8,855 nt of DNA from an uncultured Oscillospiraceae bacterium (GTDB taxonomy: Bacteria > Bacillota > Clostridia > Oscillospirales > Oscillospiraceae), in NCBI GenBank assembly GCA_934515035.1, contig CAKSXP010000066.1, forward strand, positions 1 to 8,855. The letters run 5' to 3'. Positions 6,373 to 8,855 of the stretch are shown here, piece after piece. The notes beneath the pieces were generated by a model. The model made no database searches and had not been told where the DNA came from. It saw nothing but the letters and a program-made list of their open reading frames with translations. The first letter of the stretch is position 1. Each line of letters starts with the position of its first letter. Both the position numbers and the translations under genes were made by a program.

Positions 6373-7272
6373 TCAGCGTTTCAGCTTGGGGTCGAGCGCG
6401 TCGCGCAGGCCGTCGCCCATTACGTTGAAGCCGAACATCGTCAGCATTATCATGATTCCCGGGAAGGTGATCATCGGCCAGAAGGTCAGAACAAACTCGC
6501 GGCCGGTGTTCAGGATGGAGCCCCACTCGGGCGTGGGCGGCTGAACGCCGAGGCCGATGAAGCTCAGGCCGGAGATCTGCATTATGTTGGCGCCGACGCG
6601 CAGCGTTGCGTCAACAATGATCGGGGAAAGGGAGTTGGGCAGTATCTGGCGTATGATTATGCGCGCGCTGCGCGAGCCGCGTGCGCGGGCTGCCTCGACA
6701 TACTCCTGGTCGCGGATCGTCATTATGACGGCGCGTATCATTCGCGAGCACGGCGCTATGCCGCCGACCGCGACGGCCATTGCCGTGTCGAACATGCTCG
6801 TGCCCAGCATCGCCGCAACGGCGACCGACATCAGCATACCCGGTATGGCCATCAGAAGGTCCATGATGCGCATTATGATGGTATCGACGGCTCCGCCGAA
6901 GAATCCGGCGACACAGCCGAACAGTCCGCCGAGACCGAGCGAGATCACAAGGCTCATCAGCGAGACGAGAAGCGAGATGCGTCCGCCGTAGAGCAGGCGG
7001 GAGAACAAATCGCGTCCATAGTTATCCGTTCCCATCAGATGCTTGAGGCTCGGATACTGAAGGCGGTCGGCATAGCTCTGGTCCGCGGGGCCGTAAGGCG
7101 CTATGAAGTTTGCAAACACTGCCGAGAAAATGATTATGAGCACGAGGATAAGTCCGAACATCGCAAGCTTGCTCTGCCGGAAGCGCTTCCATATGTCACG
7201 CATCTGGCCGCGCTTTTTCATGTTGTCTTCGGTCATGACCTGAGCGGTCTTTTCCTTTGTCTTGCCTGCCAT
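6373..7272 (-). CDS. oppC: Peptide-type ABC transporter permease, OppC/DppC-like
   Basis: A 299-residue inner membrane permease. It has a charged cytoplasmic start (1-35), a first helix at about 36-56, an outside loop containing LMGTDNYGRDLFSR (79-92) typical of OppC/DppC, then further helices at about 98-124, 130-156, 215-243 and 262-288. The EAA loop that contacts the ATPases is EYVEAARARGSR (190-201) followed by ILPNSLSPI (210-218). The family's GLSFIGLGVQPPTPEWG segment is at 235-251. The ATG at 7272 shares its A with the OppB stop (TAATG), so translation is probably coupled. The length is normal and nothing looks broken. Confidence 0.95.
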   Translation of the reverse strand: MAGKTKEKTAQVMTEDNMKKRGQMRDIWKRFRQSKLAMFGLILVLIIIFSAVFANFIAPYGPADQSYADRLQYPSLKHLMGTDNYGRDLFSRLLYGGRISLLVSLMSLVISLGLGGLFGCVAGFFGGAVDTIIMRIMDLLMAIPGMLMSVAVAAMLGTSMFDTAMAVAVGGIAPCSRMIRAVIMTIRDQEYVEAARARGSRSARIIIRQILPNSLSPIIVDATLRVGANIMQISGLSFIGLGVQPPTPEWGSILNTGREFVLTFWPMITFPGIMIMLTMFGFNVMGDGLRDALDPKLKR

Positions 7273-8258
7273 TATGCCGCCTCCTCTGCTTTGGCCGCAG
7301 CCGGTTTTTCTTTTTTGTCCTTCTTAACGCTCACATACTGAGCCTTGATGCGCGGGTCGGCAAAGCCGTAGGCGATATCGACCAGCAGGTTTATGATGCA
7401 GACGGCCAGCGACAGGACGAGAACGGTGCCCGCGATGACGGGATAGTCGCGCCCGTTTATTCCGTTGAGCATCATAAGGCCCATGCCCGGTATGGAGAAG
7501 ATCGTCTCGATTATGGCCGAGCCGCCGAAAATGGTGCCCATCTGGCCGCCGATAATGGTTATGACGGGTATGAGCGCGTTGCGCAGGGCGTGCTTATAGA
7601 TAACGCTGCGCTCGGCGACGCCCTTTGCACGCGCCGTGCGGATATAGTCCTGACGGATAACGTCCAGCATGCTCGAGCGCGTCATTCGGACGACTATCGA
7701 GATCGGCGTAATGCCCAGGCAGATGACCGGCATTATCCAGTGCTTCCATGTATCCAGACCGGAGGCCGGGAGTATCTTCAGCTTCTGCGAAAACAGAACT
7801 ATTCCCATAAGCGCCAGCCAGAAGCCGGGAACCGACGCAAAGAATGTCGCAAGCACAGTCGATACATAATCTATGATCGAATATTGCTTGACGGCGGAAA
7901 TAATTCCGACGAAAATTCCAACTATCAATGTGATAAGACTGCCGTAAATGCCGAGCTTCATGGTGGTCGGCAGACGCTCTTTTATCTGCGTTCCGACAGG
8001 GCGCAGATTGGTGTAGGAGTTTCCAAGGTCAAACCTGGTAAAGAAGTCGTAAAGGTATTTTGCATATCTTACAAGGAAGGGGTCATTGAGTCCCATTTCC
8101 TCGCGTTTCTGCTGATATGTCTCTTCGGTGAAATTGGTTCCAAGCGCGTTCAGAGCCGGGTCGCCCGGCATCAGTTCCAGGATACAGAAGATGATAAGCA
8201 CAACTCCGAGGATGGTTGGTATCATCCAGAGCAGTCGTTTCAGGACAAATTTAAACAT
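7272..8258 (-). CDS. oppB: Peptide-type ABC transporter permease, OppB/DppB-like
   Basis: A 328-residue inner membrane permease with about six helices (roughly 10-29, 100-122, 130-157, 174-192, 228-250, 275-298). Family marks are LMPGDP (29-34), the EAA loop DYIRTARAKGVAE (204-216) with HALRNALIPV (223-232), and FSIPGMG (254-260). After the last helix and ADPRI, where OppB/DppB proteins normally end, there is an extra tail of about 20 residues rich in Lys, Ala and Glu (309-328), of unknown role. ATG 8258 is preceded by GAGG (8267-8270) with an 8-nt spacer. It follows the solute-binding protein gene after an intercistronic hairpin, a common arrangement that gives more binding protein than permease. 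Confidence 0.95.
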   Translation of the reverse strand: MFKFVLKRLLWMIPTILGVVLIIFCILELMPGDPALNALGTNFTEETYQQKREEMGLNDPFLVRYAKYLYDFFTRFDLGNSYTNLRPVGTQIKERLPTTMKLGIYGSLITLIVGIFVGIISAVKQYSIIDYVSTVLATFFASVPGFWLALMGIVLFSQKLKILPASGLDTWKHWIMPVICLGITPISIVVRMTRSSMLDVIRQDYIRTARAKGVAERSVIYKHALRNALIPVITIIGGQMGTIFGGSAIIETIFSIPGMGLMMLNGINGRDYPVIAGTVLVLSLAVCIINLLVDIAYGFADPRIKAQYVSVKKDKKEKPAAAKAEEAA

Positions 8259-8283
8259 TTACAAAACCTCACTTCTGTTTCGA

Positions 8284-8315
8284 AAAGCGGCCCGGCGAAT
8301 AAACCGGGCCACTTT
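8284..8315 (-). terminator. Hairpin between binding protein and permease genes (leaky terminator or mRNA stabiliser)
   Basis: Arms 8284-8295 and 8304-8315 can form a 12-bp stem (one G-U pair, GC-rich core of 7 bp) with an 8-nt loop. On the minus strand only four T residues end and follow it (TTTTCG), so it is a weak or leaky terminator at best. It sits 26 nt upstream of the permease start and just past the binding-protein stop. Such hairpins often stabilise the binding-protein mRNA and reduce read-through. Confidence 0.7.
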
Positions 8316-8339
8316 CTTATGGGGGGTCTATCAAGTCAG

Positions 8340-8353
8340 ATACCGAAAGGTAT
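8340..8353 (-). other. Small hairpin just after the binding-protein stop
   Basis: ATACC (8340-8344) and GGTAT (8349-8353) pair around a 4-nt loop, 4 nt after the stop codon at 8358-8360. The 5-bp stem is short and may be chance, but it lies next to the larger 8284-8315 hairpin. Confidence 0.3.
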
Positions 8354-8357
8354 GGAC

Positions 8358-8855
8358 TTACGCAAAATGCACGCCGTAGAGTGCAACGCCCTGGACGGAG
8401 GGCAGGTCGAGACTTGCTATGCTGGAGTTATAGCAGTAGCCTTCCAGGCGCTCGCAGACGGGAACGCACCAGTAGTTGTCATACAGCCAGTTGTCAACTT
8501 CCTTATAGATCTCATCGCGCTCTGCCTGGTCGGTAACGACAAGGCCCTTGTTGAGCAGCTCGTTGTAGTCGGGGTCGCTGACGGTCATGCAGGGGAACGG
8601 GCCGGTGCCGGAATAAACGGCGAGGCTGTTCCACGGCTCGAGGGTCGCGCCCATACCGGTCAGGGAGAAGATGCTCATGTCGGTGTCGCCCTGCATGTAC
8701 ATGCCGAGGACGGTGGAGGTGTCATAGGATTCAACGCTCACGTTGATGCCGACGTCAGCCAGATAGCCCTGGACGGCCTCGGCAACGCGCTGCTGGGTGA
8801 CCTGGCCCATGACCAGGAACTTCAGGCTGATATCGCCAGCCTTGTAGCCGGCATC
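8358..8855 (-). CDS. Family 5 extracellular solute-binding protein, C-terminal part (start outside window)
   Basis: The last 165 residues of the lipoprotein or periplasm-type receptor that captures the substrate for the importer. Recognisable family 5 (OppA/DppA-like) C-terminal features are QQRVAEAVQGYLADVGINV, where an amphipathic helix precedes the GI-V strand, then DPDYNELLNKG, a helix ERDEIYKEVDNWLYDN, and the VPVCERLEGYCYN segment before the end. The frame is open to the window edge, so the internal Met at 8810 is not the start; the residues upstream (DAGYKAGDISLKFLV) are also family-like. The signal peptide and ligand pocket lie mostly outside, so specificity cannot be judged. Position immediately before the permeases fits the standard A-B-C-D-F order. 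Confidence 0.88.
   Translation of the reverse strand, partial: DAGYKAGDISLKFLVMGQVTQQRVAEAVQGYLADVGINVSVESYDTSTVLGMYMQGDTDMSIFSLTGMGATLEPWNSLAVYSGTGPFPCMTVSDPDYNELLNKGLVVTDQAERDEIYKEVDNWLYDNYWCVPVCERLEGYCYNSSIASLDLPSVQGVALYGVHFA

Noticed and set aside
6364..7341. Plus-strand open frame of 325 codons
   Set aside because: Antisense to the OppC-like gene; composition is His/Arg/Ala-rich and not protein-like.
8358..8810. Met at 8810 as the start of a small complete protein
   Set aside because: The frame continues upstream to the window edge with family-like residues; this is the C-terminal end of a longer solute-binding protein.

Overview
The window is one long minus-strand transcription unit, read from right to left. 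It carries a peptide-type ABC importer followed by three genes that do not usually belong to such an operon, a strong terminator, and then the start of a separate regulator gene. High G+C, AGGAGG-type ribosome binding sites, a SpoVT/AbrB-like regulator and a flavodoxin fused to a two-cluster ferredoxin point to an anaerobic Clostridia-type Bacillota. This placement is inferred from gene content only.

Region 1 (about 8855 to 4413, minus) is the importer. It holds the C-terminal half of a family 5 solute-binding protein, cut by the window edge, then an intercistronic hairpin, the two permeases (OppB-like, OppC-like) and the two ATPases (OppD-like, OppF-like). The permease and ATPase genes are tightly coupled: B and C share one base (TAATG), C and D are 12 nt apart, and D and F overlap by 8 nt.

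Region 2 (4400 to 316, minus) continues with gaps of 12, 29 and 96 nt and no strong terminator. It encodes an exported, membrane-anchored protein made only of a 5'-nucleotidase C-terminal domain, with no catalytic metallophosphatase domain. Next comes a 675-residue old yellow enzyme / 2,4-dienoyl-CoA reductase-like flavoenzyme with an unusual active site and a compressed Fe-S cysteine motif. Last is a flavodoxin plus 2[4Fe-4S] ferredoxin fusion. A 15-bp hairpin with a T-rich tail (about 262-303) ends the unit.

Region 3 (158 to 1, minus) is the start of a SpoVT/AbrB-type regulator with its own RBS and a possible forespore-type promoter. Its sequence leaves the expected consensus right after the DNA-binding motif and runs off the window.

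Working model (inference): a peptide or other small molecule is captured outside and imported by the ABC system. In the cytoplasm the flavoenzyme reduces a C=C or similar bond, with the flavodoxin-ferredoxin as electron carrier. The nucleotidase-like membrane protein may bind ligand at the cell surface. The substrate cannot be read from the sequence. No RNA genes, CRISPR arrays, insertion sequences or phage features were seen.
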